Source: Thermomonas fusca DSM 15424 (GTDB taxonomy: Bacteria; Pseudomonadota; Gammaproteobacteria; Xanthomonadales; Xanthomonadaceae). Taken from it: a stretch of 64,000 nt of DNA. Shown here piece by piece: positions 9,126 through 17,906 of the stretch; position 1 is the first letter of the stretch; every line of letters begins with the position of its first letter. The position numbers were made by a program, and so were the translations under genes. The DNA lies in contig NZ_AUIV01000013.1 of NCBI RefSeq assembly GCF_000423885.1, positions 1-64,000 of the forward strand, in the 5' to 3' direction. A model generated the notes under the pieces. That model ran no database searches. It was not told the origin of the DNA and worked only from the letters and a program-made list of their open reading frames with translations.

Positions 9126-10181
9126 ATGAGAACTTGGCTAGTCACCGGCGGCGCCGGTTTCATCGGCGGCAATTTCGTGCTGGGCGCGGTGCGCGACGGC
9201 ATCAAGGTGGTGAACCTCGATGCGCTCACTTATGCGGGCAACCGCGACACGCTGGCGTCGCTCGACGGCGACGCCAACCATGTGTTCGTGCACGGCGACA
9301 TCGGCGATCGCGAACTGGTCGCGCAGTTGCTGGCCGAGCATCGCCCTGATGCGGTGGTGAACTTCGCCGCGGAGAGCCACGTCGACCGTTCGATCGACGG
9401 GCCCGCGGCGTTCATCCAGACCAACGTGGTCGGCACCCTGGCCCTGCTCGAGGCGGTGCGCGACCACTGGAAGTCGCTGCAGGGCGAGGCCAGGGACGCG
9501 TTCCGCTTCCTGCACGTCTCCACCGACGAGGTCTACGGCTCGCTGGGCGAGACCGGCAAGTTCACCGAAGAAACGCCGTACGCGCCGAACTCGCCGTATT
9601 CGGCCTCCAAGGCGGCGTCCGACCACCTGGTGCGCGCGTTCCACCACACCTACGGGCTGCCGGTGCTGACCACCAACTGCAGCAACAACTACGGTCCGTA
9701 CCATTTCCCCGAGAAGCTCATCCCCCTGGTCATCGCCCGGGCGCTGGCCGGCGAGGCGCTGCCGGTCTACGGCGACGGCAAGCAGGTGCGCGACTGGCTG
9801 TTCGTCGCCGACCATTGCGAGGCGATCCGCACCGTGCTGGCGAAGGGCCGGGTGGGTGAGACCTACAACGTCGGCGGCAATGCCGAGAAGCAGAACATCG
9901 AGGTGGTGAACGCGATCTGCGCGCTGCTCGACCAGCGCCGGCCGCGCGAAGACGGCTTGCCGCGGGCTTCGCAGATCACCTATGTGGCGGATCGGCCCGG
10001 CCATGACCGCCGTTACGCGATCGACGCCTCCAAGCTGCGCGACGAGCTGGGCTGGGAGCCGAAGTACGACTTCGAGCGCGGCATCGCCGAGACCATCGAC
10101 TGGTACCTGGACCACCAGGACTGGGTGCAGCGGGTGCTGGATGGCTCGTATCGCCTGGAACGGATCGGGGCTTCGGCATGA
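9126..10181 (+). CDS. rfbB: dTDP-glucose 4,6-dehydratase
   Basis: A 351-aa short-chain dehydrogenase-type enzyme that converts dTDP-glucose to dTDP-4-keto-6-deoxyglucose. It shows TGGAGFIGG (NAD binding, residues 7-15), the signature LDALTYAGN, AAESHVDRSI, STDEVYG, and the catalytic Tyr158-x3-Lys162 in YSASK. It overlaps rfbA by 4 bases. Its product feeds both the FdtA/FdtB branch encoded upstream and RmlC. Confidence 0.95.
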   Translation: MRTWLVTGGAGFIGGNFVLGAVRDGIKVVNLDALTYAGNRDTLASLDGDANHVFVHGDIGDRELVAQLLAEHRPDAVVNFAAESHVDRSIDGPAAFIQTNVVGTLALLEAVRDHWKSLQGEARDAFRFLHVSTDEVYGSLGETGKFTEETPYAPNSPYSASKAASDHLVRAFHHTYGLPVLTTNCSNNYGPYHFPEKLIPLVIARALAGEALPVYGDGKQVRDWLFVADHCEAIRTVLAKGRVGETYNVGGNAEKQNIEVVNAICALLDQRRPREDGLPRASQITYVADRPGHDRRYAIDASKLRDELGWEPKYDFERGIAETIDWYLDHQDWVQRVLDGSYRLERIGASA

Positions 10182-11065
10182 CGCCGCGCAAGGGAATCAT
10201 CCTGGCGGGCGGCTCCGGCACCCGGCTGTATCCGATCACCAAAGCGATCAGCAAGCAGCTGCTGCCGGTGTACGACAAGCCGATGGTCTATTACCCGCTA
10301 AGCGTGCTGATGCTGGCCGGGATCCGCGAGGTGCTGGTGATCAACACCCCGCACGAACAGGCGTTGTTCCAGCACCTGCTGGGCGACGGTTCGCAGTGGG
10401 GGATGAAGATCGAGTACGCCGCGCAACCGAGCCCGGACGGGCTGGCGCAGGCGTTCCTGATCGGCCGCGAATTCCTCGCCGGCGGTCCGAGCTGCCTGGT
10501 GCTCGGCGACAACATCTTCTATGGCCACGGCCTGACCGACCTGCTGCAACGCGCCAATGCGCGGGAGCAGGGCGCCACCGTGTTCGGCTACTGGGTGCGC
10601 GATCCGGAACGCTATGGCGTCGCCGAGTTCGATGGCTCCGGGAAAGTGGTCGGACTTGAGGAAAAACCCACGCAGCCGAAGTCGAACTACGCGGTCACCG
10701 GCCTGTATTTCTACGATGGCCGCGCCAGCGATTTCGCGGCCGGACTTGCGCCTTCGCCGCGCGGCGAGCTGGAGATCACCGACCTCAACCGCTGCTACCT
10801 CGAGGACGGCTCGCTGCAGCTCGAGAAGATGGGACGCGGGTACGCCTGGCTGGACACCGGCACCCACGAATCGCTGGTCGAGGCCTCGACCTACATCGAG
10901 ACCATCGAGAAGCGGCAGGGCCTGCGCGTGTGCTGCCCGGAGGAGATCGCCTACTTCAACGGCTGGATCGACGCCGACCAGTTGCGCGAACTGGCCCGCC
11001 CGCTGGCCAAGAACGGTTACGGCCAGTACCTGCTGAGCCTGCTCGAGCACGGCAGGATCCAGTGA
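10178..11065 (+). CDS. rfbA: glucose-1-phosphate thymidylyltransferase
   Basis: A 295-aa nucleotidyltransferase making dTDP-glucose from dTTP and glucose-1-phosphate. The N-terminus carries the GGSGTRLYPIT loop with KQLLPVYDKPMVYYPL behind it. GDNIFYG and EEKPTQPKSN are also present. Length and motifs match RmlA. It is the first enzyme of the dTDP-sugar branch and sits between rmlB (4-base overlap) and rmlC (4-base gap). Confidence 0.95.
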   Translation: MTPRKGIILAGGSGTRLYPITKAISKQLLPVYDKPMVYYPLSVLMLAGIREVLVINTPHEQALFQHLLGDGSQWGMKIEYAAQPSPDGLAQAFLIGREFLAGGPSCLVLGDNIFYGHGLTDLLQRANAREQGATVFGYWVRDPERYGVAEFDGSGKVVGLEEKPTQPKSNYAVTGLYFYDGRASDFAAGLAPSPRGELEITDLNRCYLEDGSLQLEKMGRGYAWLDTGTHESLVEASTYIETIEKRQGLRVCCPEEIAYFNGWIDADQLRELARPLAKNGYGQYLLSLLEHGRIQ

Positions 11066-11069
11066 CCGC

Positions 11070-11636
11070 ATGAAGATCATCGAAACGAAACTGCCGGGTT
11101 GCGTGGTGATCGAGCCGGCGGTATTCGGCGACGAGCGCGGCTGGTTCTACGAAGGCTGGAACGCCGCGCGCTTCGCCGAGCATGGCCTGCCCACGCAGTT
11201 CGTCCAGCACAACGTGTCGCGCTCGCAGCGTGGCGTGCTGCGCGGCCTGCACTACCAGTGGCCGGGCAACGTGCAGGGCAAGCTGGTCAGCGTGCTGGAA
11301 GGGGAGGTGTACGACGTGGCGGTGGATATCCGCCGTGGGTCGCCGACCTTCGGCCAGCATGCGGCGGCGATCCTGAGCGCGGACAACAAGCGTCATTTCT
11401 GGGTGCCGGAAGGCTTCGCCCACGGCTTTTTGACCCTGAGCGAGAGCGCCGTGTTCACCTACCTGTGCACCGCGCCCTACGATCGCGCCAGCGACAATTC
11501 GATCCGCTGGGACGACCCTCAGCTGGCAATTGATTGGCCGTTGGCGGATGTCGCGCTGTCACCCAAGGATGCGGCGGCGCCGCTGCTGGCGGAGGTGGCG
11601 GCCGAGCGACTGCCCATCTACACGAATGATTGCTGA
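11070..11636 (+). CDS. rfbC: dTDP-4-dehydrorhamnose 3,5-epimerase
   Basis: A 188-aa cupin enzyme. VLRGLHYQ places the catalytic His at residue 61, and the Asp/Tyr elements (VAVDIRRGSPTFG, FTYLCTAPYDR) follow. It would make dTDP-4-keto-L-rhamnose. The usual next gene, the reductase rmlD, is absent: a glycosyltransferase follows at once. Either rmlD lies elsewhere or the epimerase serves another sugar. Confidence 0.93.
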   Translation: MKIIETKLPGCVVIEPAVFGDERGWFYEGWNAARFAEHGLPTQFVQHNVSRSQRGVLRGLHYQWPGNVQGKLVSVLEGEVYDVAVDIRRGSPTFGQHAAAILSADNKRHFWVPEGFAHGFLTLSESAVFTYLCTAPYDRASDNSIRWDDPQLAIDWPLADVALSPKDAAAPLLAEVAAERLPIYTNDC

Positions 11637-11644
11637 ACATTACT

Positions 11645-12709
11645 ATGCGGATTTTACTGCTTACGCGTTACTCCAGGCTCGGGGCGAGCAGTCGCCTTCG
11701 TCATCTCCAATATCTTCCTTGTCTGCAGGCGGAAGGCTTCCAATTTGATGTCTGTCCGCTTCTAGACGATGCGTATTTGGAGCGGATGTATGCGGGTCAG
11801 AAATCTTGGAGAGCGGTGCTGCGTGCGTATGCGCAACGCGTCGTGCATTTAATCCAAGGCCAAGCATACGATGTCATCTGGGTAGAAAAAGAGTACTTCC
11901 CAATGTTGCCAGTTTGGGTTGCCCGGGCGATAGCTCCCCGTCGCGCTAAATGGCTAGTCGATTATGACGATGCCGTGTTTCACAATTACGATCTTCATTC
12001 TTCTTGGTGGGTGAAAAAAATTCTCGGCGGAAAAATCGACAGGCTTATGGCGAGCGCGGAGATAGTTACGGCAGGAAACGCATATCTTGCGGAACGAGCC
12101 CGTGCAGCGGGTTGCCGGAGAGTCGAGTTTTTACCTACCGTCATTGATCTAGAGCGTTACCCTGTCACCAAGCGACAGTCTAGAGCGGGTCCGTTGATTG
12201 TTGGTTGGATTGGATCGCCTGCGACGGCGCAGTATCTCCACGAGCTGGCACCAGCAGCAGTGAAACTCAAGGAACGTTACTCGGTCAAGTTCATTGCGAT
12301 AGGCGCTCGTGCAGATCAGGTTAGTGGAACTCCATTCGAAAGCAGGCCTTGGACCGAATCGACTGAAGTTGATCAGCTGCAAGAATTTGACCTTGGAGTA
12401 ATGCCTTTGAGAGACGGTCCTTGGGAGCGTGGCAAGTGTGGTTACAAGCTTATCCAGTACATGGCCGGTTCACTGCCAGTCGTCGCATCCCCCGTTGGGG
12501 TCAACCAGGACATCGTCTCGCATGGGTCAAACGGCTTCTTGGCCAATACTGAGGCAGAGTGGCTGGAGGCACTAGGTCGATTGCTGGCTGATCCGCAACT
12601 GAGGCAGGAGATGGGTGAAGCGGGGCGTTCGCGTGTGGAAGAGACCTACTGCGTGCAAGCGCAAGCCCCTCGCTTGGCGGCGTTGCTGCGCGATTTGGGG
12701 CGGTCCTGA
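11645..12709 (+). CDS. glycosyltransferase family 4
   Basis: A 354-aa GT-B enzyme starting MRILLLTRYSRLGASSRLRH. The donor-binding half shows LIVGWIGSPATAQYL, DLGVMPLRDGPWERGKCGYK and QYMAGSLPVVASPVGVN, where the acidic/glycine-rich part is typical of GT4. I prefer ATG 11645 to the upstream TTG 11630 because homologous proteins begin at MRILxLT. The first 800 bases are richer in A+T than the rml genes before it. The stop overlaps the next ATG by one base (TGATG). Confidence 0.85.
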   Translation: MRILLLTRYSRLGASSRLRHLQYLPCLQAEGFQFDVCPLLDDAYLERMYAGQKSWRAVLRAYAQRVVHLIQGQAYDVIWVEKEYFPMLPVWVARAIAPRRAKWLVDYDDAVFHNYDLHSSWWVKKILGGKIDRLMASAEIVTAGNAYLAERARAAGCRRVEFLPTVIDLERYPVTKRQSRAGPLIVGWIGSPATAQYLHELAPAAVKLKERYSVKFIAIGARADQVSGTPFESRPWTESTEVDQLQEFDLGVMPLRDGPWERGKCGYKLIQYMAGSLPVVASPVGVNQDIVSHGSNGFLANTEAEWLEALGRLLADPQLRQEMGEAGRSRVEETYCVQAQAPRLAALLRDLGRS

Positions 12710-14637
12710 TGTGCGGATTTACGGGTTTCTGGCAACAGGACACCGGGCCTGAGGACCTGACGCGATTCGCCCGCACCATGGGCGATCGACTAATGCATCG
12801 TGGGCCAGATGACGGTGGTGTCTGGGTCGATGAGACATCGGGGCTAGCGCTTGCCCATCGCCGCCTCTCGATTGTTGATCTGAGTGCAGCCGGGCACCAG
12901 CCGATGCAGTCGGCCAGCGGCCGTTATGTGCTGGCCTACAACGGAGAGGTCTACAACCATCTCGAGCTGCGGGAGGCGCTTGGCTTGGTAAACGCTGCGC
13001 CAGCTTGGCGTGGCCAGTCCGATACCGAGACCTTGCTGGCCTGCATCGAGGCGTGGGGTCTGGAAGCTACACTGGGGCGCAGCGTCGGCATGTTTACGTT
13101 TGCCCTGTGGGACCGGCAGGAAACCACCCTGGTGCTGGCGCGTGACCGGGCAGGTGAGAAGCCGCTGTACTACGGCTGGCAGGGCAATACCTTCCTCTTC
13201 GGCTCCGAGCTGAAGGCCCTGCGCGCGCATCCGGCCTTCAACGCCGCAGTCGATCGCGGCGCACTTGTCCTATTTCTCCGGCATAACTACATCCCGGCGC
13301 CATATTCGATCCACCAAGGCATCTTCAAGTTGCCACCCGGGACGTGGCTCGAACTCGGACCAGGCCAGCGGGACGCAACACCCAGGGCGTACTGGTCGCT
13401 GGCACACGTCGCCGAGCGCGGCATGGCCGATCCGTTCAAGGGCAGTGATTCAGAAGCGGTGGACGAGGTGGCTCGCCTGATCGGCAACGCCGTGGCCGGC
13501 CAACAAGCGGCAGACGTGCCGCTGGGTGCGCTGCTCTCGGGTGGGATCGACTCCTCACTCATTAGCTCGCTGATGCAGGCGCATAGCAACCAGCCTATCC
13601 GTACCTTTACCATCGGCTTCGAGGACAAGGCGTTCGACGAGGCATCGCATGCGCGTGCGGTTGCGGAGCACCTGGGTGCCGCCCATACCGAATTGCGCCT
13701 GTCCGCCAACGATGCCCTGGCGCTGATCCCGAAGCTTCCTTCGATGTACGACGAGCCGTTCGCGGATTCCTCGCAGTTGCCCACCCACTTGGTGATGCAG
13801 GTGGCCCGCAAGCACGTCAAGGTGGCACTGTCCGGCGATGCCGGTGATGAATTCTTCGGTGGATACAACCGTTATATGTTCTTGCCGAAGGTCTGGTCCG
13901 CGTTGGGGAACTGGCCCAAGCCCTTGAGGGATAGCGGACTTGCCATTGCAGGTCTAGCGCCAGAATTTTTGGGGAAGGCCCTTGGCGCAAGTCACTTGGG
14001 CCAGAAGATCGGGAAGGTGCGACGAATTTTCCGTGGGCCAGCAGGAAGCGTGGATGACCTTTACGTGACGTTGGTCGGTGAGTGGGAGGATCCGGCTGGT
14101 ATGGTGGTGGGCGGACACATGCCACCTAACTTGCTGGATGACCGCGAGCGTTGGCCCCGGGTACATGACCCTGTAGCCCGGATGATGGCTCTGGACGGAT
14201 TGACTTACCTGCCCGATGACATCCTGACCAAGGTCGACCGTGCTTCGATGGCGGTCTCGCTGGAAACCCGCGCGCCCTTCCTGGATCGGGATGTGATGGA
14301 GTTCGCCTGGCGCCTGCCAATGCACATGAAGGTTAGGGATGGCAAGGGCAAGTGGATCCTGCGTCAATTGCTGGATCGCTATGTGCCGCGAGCGCTAATA
14401 GAGCGCCCAAAGCACGGCTTCGGAATTCCATTGGATGAATGGCTTCGAGGGCCTTTGCGCGAGTGGGCAGGTGACTTGCTTGCTGAAACGCGGCTCGAGT
14501 CGGAAGGATTCTTAAACCCCGATCGGGTTCAATGGACGTGGCGCGCACACTTGTCTGGCGAGGGAGACTACGGTTATCGGCTCTGGTCGATCCTCATGTT
14601 CCAGGCGTGGTTAGCGGACCAGAGCCAACCGCAATGA
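12709..14637 (+). CDS. asnB: glutamine-hydrolysing asparagine synthetase-like amidotransferase
   Basis: A 642-aa protein with an N-terminal class II glutaminase domain: nucleophile Cys2 in MCGFTGF, then LMHRGPDDGG, LAHRRLSIVD and YNGEVYNH. The C-terminal synthetase domain has the PP-loop SGGIDSS at about residue 277 and SGDAGDEFFGGYNR. The family makes asparagine, but AsnB-like proteins in O-antigen loci often amidate uronic acids. With TviB and a glucuronate epimerase in this cluster, that role is plausible but not shown. It is tightly packed between two glycosyltransferase genes. Confidence 0.88.
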   Translation: MCGFTGFWQQDTGPEDLTRFARTMGDRLMHRGPDDGGVWVDETSGLALAHRRLSIVDLSAAGHQPMQSASGRYVLAYNGEVYNHLELREALGLVNAAPAWRGQSDTETLLACIEAWGLEATLGRSVGMFTFALWDRQETTLVLARDRAGEKPLYYGWQGNTFLFGSELKALRAHPAFNAAVDRGALVLFLRHNYIPAPYSIHQGIFKLPPGTWLELGPGQRDATPRAYWSLAHVAERGMADPFKGSDSEAVDEVARLIGNAVAGQQAADVPLGALLSGGIDSSLISSLMQAHSNQPIRTFTIGFEDKAFDEASHARAVAEHLGAAHTELRLSANDALALIPKLPSMYDEPFADSSQLPTHLVMQVARKHVKVALSGDAGDEFFGGYNRYMFLPKVWSALGNWPKPLRDSGLAIAGLAPEFLGKALGASHLGQKIGKVRRIFRGPAGSVDDLYVTLVGEWEDPAGMVVGGHMPPNLLDDRERWPRVHDPVARMMALDGLTYLPDDILTKVDRASMAVSLETRAPFLDRDVMEFAWRLPMHMKVRDGKGKWILRQLLDRYVPRALIERPKHGFGIPLDEWLRGPLREWAGDLLAETRLESEGFLNPDRVQWTWRAHLSGEGDYGYRLWSILMFQAWLADQSQPQ

Positions 14638-15788
14638 GACAGAACCGCGTTTTGCTAATTGCGAGCTTCGCAGAGTCAGTCACGAAGTTCCGTGGCCCGT
14701 TGATCCAGGCGATCCGAAGCAGTGGCGCAAGCGTCGATATAGCGGGTCCAGGCGTCGGAACTTTGCCGGAACTGCGGGACGCGATGGGTGGGTTGGGTGT
14801 GGGGTTTCATGATCTCCCCTTACGCCGCACCGGGACCAATCCTTTCGCAGATATCAATCTGTTTCTGTCCATTCTTCGGCTGATAAGGCGCCGTTCGCCA
14901 ACAGCTACGCTGCCTTACACGATTAAACCCGTGATCTACGGGACTTTGGCCGCATGGATAGCGCGGGTGCCGGGTCGCTATGCGCTGATTTCGGGCCTTG
15001 GGTATGCGTTCACAGGATCGCGTGGGGGTGTCCTGACGAAGCTGGTGCACGGTCTCTACCGCTTCGCACTTTCCAAGACCCACAAGGTGTTCTTCCAAAA
15101 CCCCGATGATGAACGGCTGTTCCGAAAACTCGGCATCCTGCCGGAATCGGTCCCATCTGTAGTTGTCAGTGGCTCTGGAGTGGATGTGGGTTGCTACGCG
15201 TTCCAGCCAATTGCCGGCCAAGCGCGACAATTCCTGATGATTGCAAGGTTGCTGGGCGACAAGGGCGTACGTGAGTTCACAGCAGCAGCCCGTCGCATCA
15301 AGACATCCGTGCCGGGTGTCAGGTTTCAGCTTGTGGGCTGGATCGACAGTAACCCCGATGCAATCCCTCAAGCCGAACTTGATGCATGGATCGCCGAAGG
15401 GGCGATTGAATTCCTCGGGAAACTGGATGACGTACGTCCCGCCATCGCAGCCAGCACCGTCTACGTGCTGCCGTCCTACCGCGAAGGCACGCCCAGAACC
15501 GTCTTGGAAGCCATGGCCATGGGCCGCCCGATCATCACGACTGACGCGCCAGGCTGCCGGGAAACAGTCATCGACGGCGAGAACGGCTTTCTGGTTCCCG
15601 TGAAGTCGGTCGACGCCCTGGTCGAGGCCATGCTGAAATTCATCGGAGATCCCACGCTCGCGCCGCGCATGGGTAGGCGCTCTCGCGAGATCGCTGAAGA
15701 GAAATACGACGTGCACAAGGTCAACGCCGTGATGCTGCGCGAAATGGGCATCGCTCCGCCGCAGGATGAGAATGCTCATGCAGCCTGA
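14634..15788 (+). CDS. glycosyltransferase family 4, PglA-like
   Basis: A 384-aa GT-B enzyme. The start at ATG 14634 overlaps the asnB stop (ATGA) and gives RVLLIASFAESVTKFRGPLIQA. The segment LPYTIKPVIYGTLAAWIA recalls PglA/WbpT-like enzymes that add the second sugar. The C-terminal donor domain has LLGDKGVREFTAAA, VYVLPSYREGTPRTVLEAMA (the EX7E motif) and DAPGCRETV. It precedes genes for a 2,4-diamino-sugar pathway. Its 3' end overlaps the next gene by 23 bases. Confidence 0.85.
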   Translation: MRQNRVLLIASFAESVTKFRGPLIQAIRSSGASVDIAGPGVGTLPELRDAMGGLGVGFHDLPLRRTGTNPFADINLFLSILRLIRRRSPTATLPYTIKPVIYGTLAAWIARVPGRYALISGLGYAFTGSRGGVLTKLVHGLYRFALSKTHKVFFQNPDDERLFRKLGILPESVPSVVVSGSGVDVGCYAFQPIAGQARQFLMIARLLGDKGVREFTAAARRIKTSVPGVRFQLVGWIDSNPDAIPQAELDAWIAEGAIEFLGKLDDVRPAIAASTVYVLPSYREGTPRTVLEAMAMGRPIITTDAPGCRETVIDGENGFLVPVKSVDALVEAMLKFIGDPTLAPRMGRRSREIAEEKYDVHKVNAVMLREMGIAPPQDENAHAA

Positions 15789-16965
15789 ATTGTTTCCCGC
15801 GCTGATCCAGCAGGTCAGGGCCATCTATGGCGATGGCTTCATCCCCCTCCACCGCCCCGTATTCGAAGGTAACGAACGCCAGTACCTGGTCGACTGCATC
15901 GACTCCAACTTCGTTTCCTCGGTCGGCGCCAAGGTCACGGAGTTCGAGGAGCGCATCGCCGCCTTCACCGGCGCCAAGTACGCCGTGGCTACCGTCAACG
16001 GCACCGCCGCCCTCCATGTGGCGCTGCAACTGGCCGGCGTGCAGCGCGGCGACGAGGTGCTGAGCCAGGCGCTGACCTTTATCGCCACCTGCAATGCGCT
16101 AACCTACGCCGGCGCTGAGCCTGTCTTCATCGACGTAGACCGTGACACCCTGGGCCTGAGTCCAGAGGCGCTACGCCGCTGGCTGACTGCGAATGCCGAC
16201 GTCCGCGAAGGGCAGGCGTACAACCGCACCACGGGCAAGCGCATCGCCGCCTGCGTGCCCATGCACACCTTCGGCTTCCCGCTGCGCATTGCCGAGGTGG
16301 TGGCAGTGTGCGACGAATACGGCATCCCCGTGGTGGAGGATGCCGCCGAATCCCTGGGCAGCTACGTAGGCAGCCAGCACACCGGCACCTTCGGCAAGTT
16401 GGCCACGCTCAGCTTCAACGGCAACAAGGTCATCACCACCGGCGGCGGCGGCATGATCATCACGGACGATGAGGTTCTGGCCAGGCGCGCCAAGCACCTG
16501 ACCACTACCGCCAAGGTGCCGCACCCGTACGAGTTCGTGCACGATGAGGTGGGCTACAACTACCGCCTGCCGAATCTCAATGCGGCGCTGGGCTGCGCGC
16601 AGATGGAGCGGTTGCCGGAGATGCTGGCCATCAAGGCCGAGGTGGCCCGGCGCTATGCCGACTTCTTCGAAGGCAGCGGCATCCGCTTCGTGCAGCCGAT
16701 CGAAGGCACCACCGCCAACTGGTGGCTCAACGCCATCGTGCTGGAGGACGAGGCGGCGCGCGATGCCTTGCTGGAGTACACCAACGCCCAGGGCGTGATG
16801 ACCCGGCCGATCTGGCGGTTGATGTCACGGCTGGAGATGTTCAAGCACTGCCAGCACGACGGGCTGGAGAATTCGCACTGGCTGGAGGCGCGGGTGGTCA
16901 ACCTGCCGTCCAGCGTGCCGGACGGGGCGATGGCAGCATTCCCCCACGTTGCTGGCGGTGCATAA
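15766..16965 (+). CDS. LegC-family UDP-4-keto-sugar aminotransferase
   Basis: A 399-aa PLP enzyme of the DegT family. It has FIPLHRPVFEGNERQYLVDCIDSNFVSS-type opening, VNGTAALHVAL, VEDAAESLGSYV and LSFNGNKVITTGGGGM, with the PLP lysine at about residue 221. PIWRLMSRLEMF and VVNLPSSV at the end are typical of the LegC/PglE branch that aminates UDP-4-keto-6-deoxy-HexNAc. The matching 4,6-dehydratase lies just after the embedded toxin-antitoxin pair. ATGs at 15766, 15772 and 15778 are all possible starts. The first overlaps the previous gene by 23 bases. Confidence 0.85.
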   Translation: MRMLMQPELFPALIQQVRAIYGDGFIPLHRPVFEGNERQYLVDCIDSNFVSSVGAKVTEFEERIAAFTGAKYAVATVNGTAALHVALQLAGVQRGDEVLSQALTFIATCNALTYAGAEPVFIDVDRDTLGLSPEALRRWLTANADVREGQAYNRTTGKRIAACVPMHTFGFPLRIAEVVAVCDEYGIPVVEDAAESLGSYVGSQHTGTFGKLATLSFNGNKVITTGGGGMIITDDEVLARRAKHLTTTAKVPHPYEFVHDEVGYNYRLPNLNAALGCAQMERLPEMLAIKAEVARRYADFFEGSGIRFVQPIEGTTANWWLNAIVLEDEAARDALLEYTNAQGVMTRPIWRLMSRLEMFKHCQHDGLENSHWLEARVVNLPSSVPDGAMAAFPHVAGGA

Positions 16966-17006
16966 AAAGTGCATGATGGCGGCATGTAGGTGGCATGGAG
17001 ATGCAC
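16958..17006 (+). promoter_or_regulatory. GTGCAT repeats at the start of the Xre/RES pair
   Basis: GTGCAT occurs at 16958-16963 and 16969-16974, 11 bases apart (one helical turn), and the reverse ATGCAC at 17001-17006 just before the antitoxin ATG. The first copy overlaps the LegC stop. The arrangement suits an autoregulatory operator for the Xre-type antitoxin. A TGGAG ribosome site lies at 16996-17000. The regulatory role is inferred. Confidence 0.4.
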
Positions 17007-17007
17007 C

Positions 17008-17379
17008 ATGAATGCGGTCCTCAACCTGGATCTTGCCGAACGGTTTCGCGAGCCCAACACCCCGTTCCTGTCGCCGGGGCGGGTCGGGGCGCTGTTCGGG
17101 CTGCGCGTGCAGGACCTGGCCGAACGCGCGCACGTACACCGCAACACGCCCACCGCGCGCCCGAATGCCCCCCAGTTGCAGAGGTACCTGCAGGAGATGA
17201 TCCGCGTGCTGGCCGCCGCCACCGCCATGACCGGCGACGAGGCCCGCGCCGTGTTCCTGCTGCGCAACGAGCCGCTGGCGGCGTTCGGTTACAAGACGGC
17301 CGACACGCTGGTGCAGGAAGGCCGGGCGGACGCCGTGGTGGCCTATCTGGAGTCGCTGGCCGGCGGTGCCGCCGGATGA
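17008..17379 (+). CDS. Xre/MbcA/ParS-type antitoxin (DUF2384) of a RES toxin
   Basis: A 123-aa protein. The N-terminal part (residues about 22-90) holds a helix-turn-helix (SPGRVGALFGLRVQDLAERA). The C-terminal 35 residues (AVFLLRNEPLAAFGYKTADT, then AVVAYLESL) match the DUF2384 toxin-binding end of Xre/MbcA/ParS antitoxins. ATG 17008 has a good ribosome site. The stop overlaps the toxin ATG by 4 bases. The pair interrupts the polysaccharide operon between two enzymes of one pathway. Confidence 0.85.
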   Translation: MNAVLNLDLAERFREPNTPFLSPGRVGALFGLRVQDLAERAHVHRNTPTARPNAPQLQRYLQEMIRVLAAATAMTGDEARAVFLLRNEPLAAFGYKTADTLVQEGRADAVVAYLESLAGGAAG

Positions 17380-17906
17380 TCCAGCGCACCCTGGCGCGGA
17401 CCACGCATCCGGCGTGGTACCGCGTGATCGTGCCGGCTTACGCACGCACGCCTTGTTCCGGCATGGGGGCCGCGCGCCAAGGCGGCCGTTTCAACCGGCC
17501 GGGACAGGAGGCGCTCTACCTTGCCATGGAGACAGCCACCGCTTTGGCCGAGTACCAGCAGGACAACCCCTGGCTGCCGCCCGGCACCCTGTGCACCTAC
17601 TTTGTCGAGGGGCTGCGCGTGGCTGATCTGGCAGCGGGCTTCGACCCGGCCCATTGGCCCCTGCTCTGGGCGGACCATGCGCTGGACTGGCGCGCCGAAT
17701 GGTTCGGCCGCCGCACCGAGCCGCCCACCTGGTACATGGCCGACGACGTGGTGGCAGAAGGGCTGGACGGCATCCTCTTCCCTTCGCAGGCCCGCCCCGG
17801 TGGCACCAACCTGGTGATCTACGCCAGCTCCCTGCGCCTGTCCCACCAATTGAGCGTTTACGACCCGGACGGCAGGTTGCCGCAGGACCCACATGAACAT
17901 CCTTGA
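17376..17906 (+). CDS. RES-domain toxin (NAD+-degrading family)
   Basis: A 176-aa RES protein. Family residues are visible: Arg16 in WYRV, GGRFNRPG at 36-43, ALYLAMETATALAE with Glu52, and the late Ser in VIYASSLRLS. Characterised RES toxins deplete NAD+ and resemble ADP-ribosyltransferases. All key residues are present, so it looks active. Its last 14 bases overlap the start of the following 4,6-dehydratase, so toxin and sugar-enzyme translation are probably linked. Confidence 0.88.
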   Translation: MIQRTLARTTHPAWYRVIVPAYARTPCSGMGAARQGGRFNRPGQEALYLAMETATALAEYQQDNPWLPPGTLCTYFVEGLRVADLAAGFDPAHWPLLWADHALDWRAEWFGRRTEPPTWYMADDVVAEGLDGILFPSQARPGGTNLVIYASSLRLSHQLSVYDPDGRLPQDPHEHP

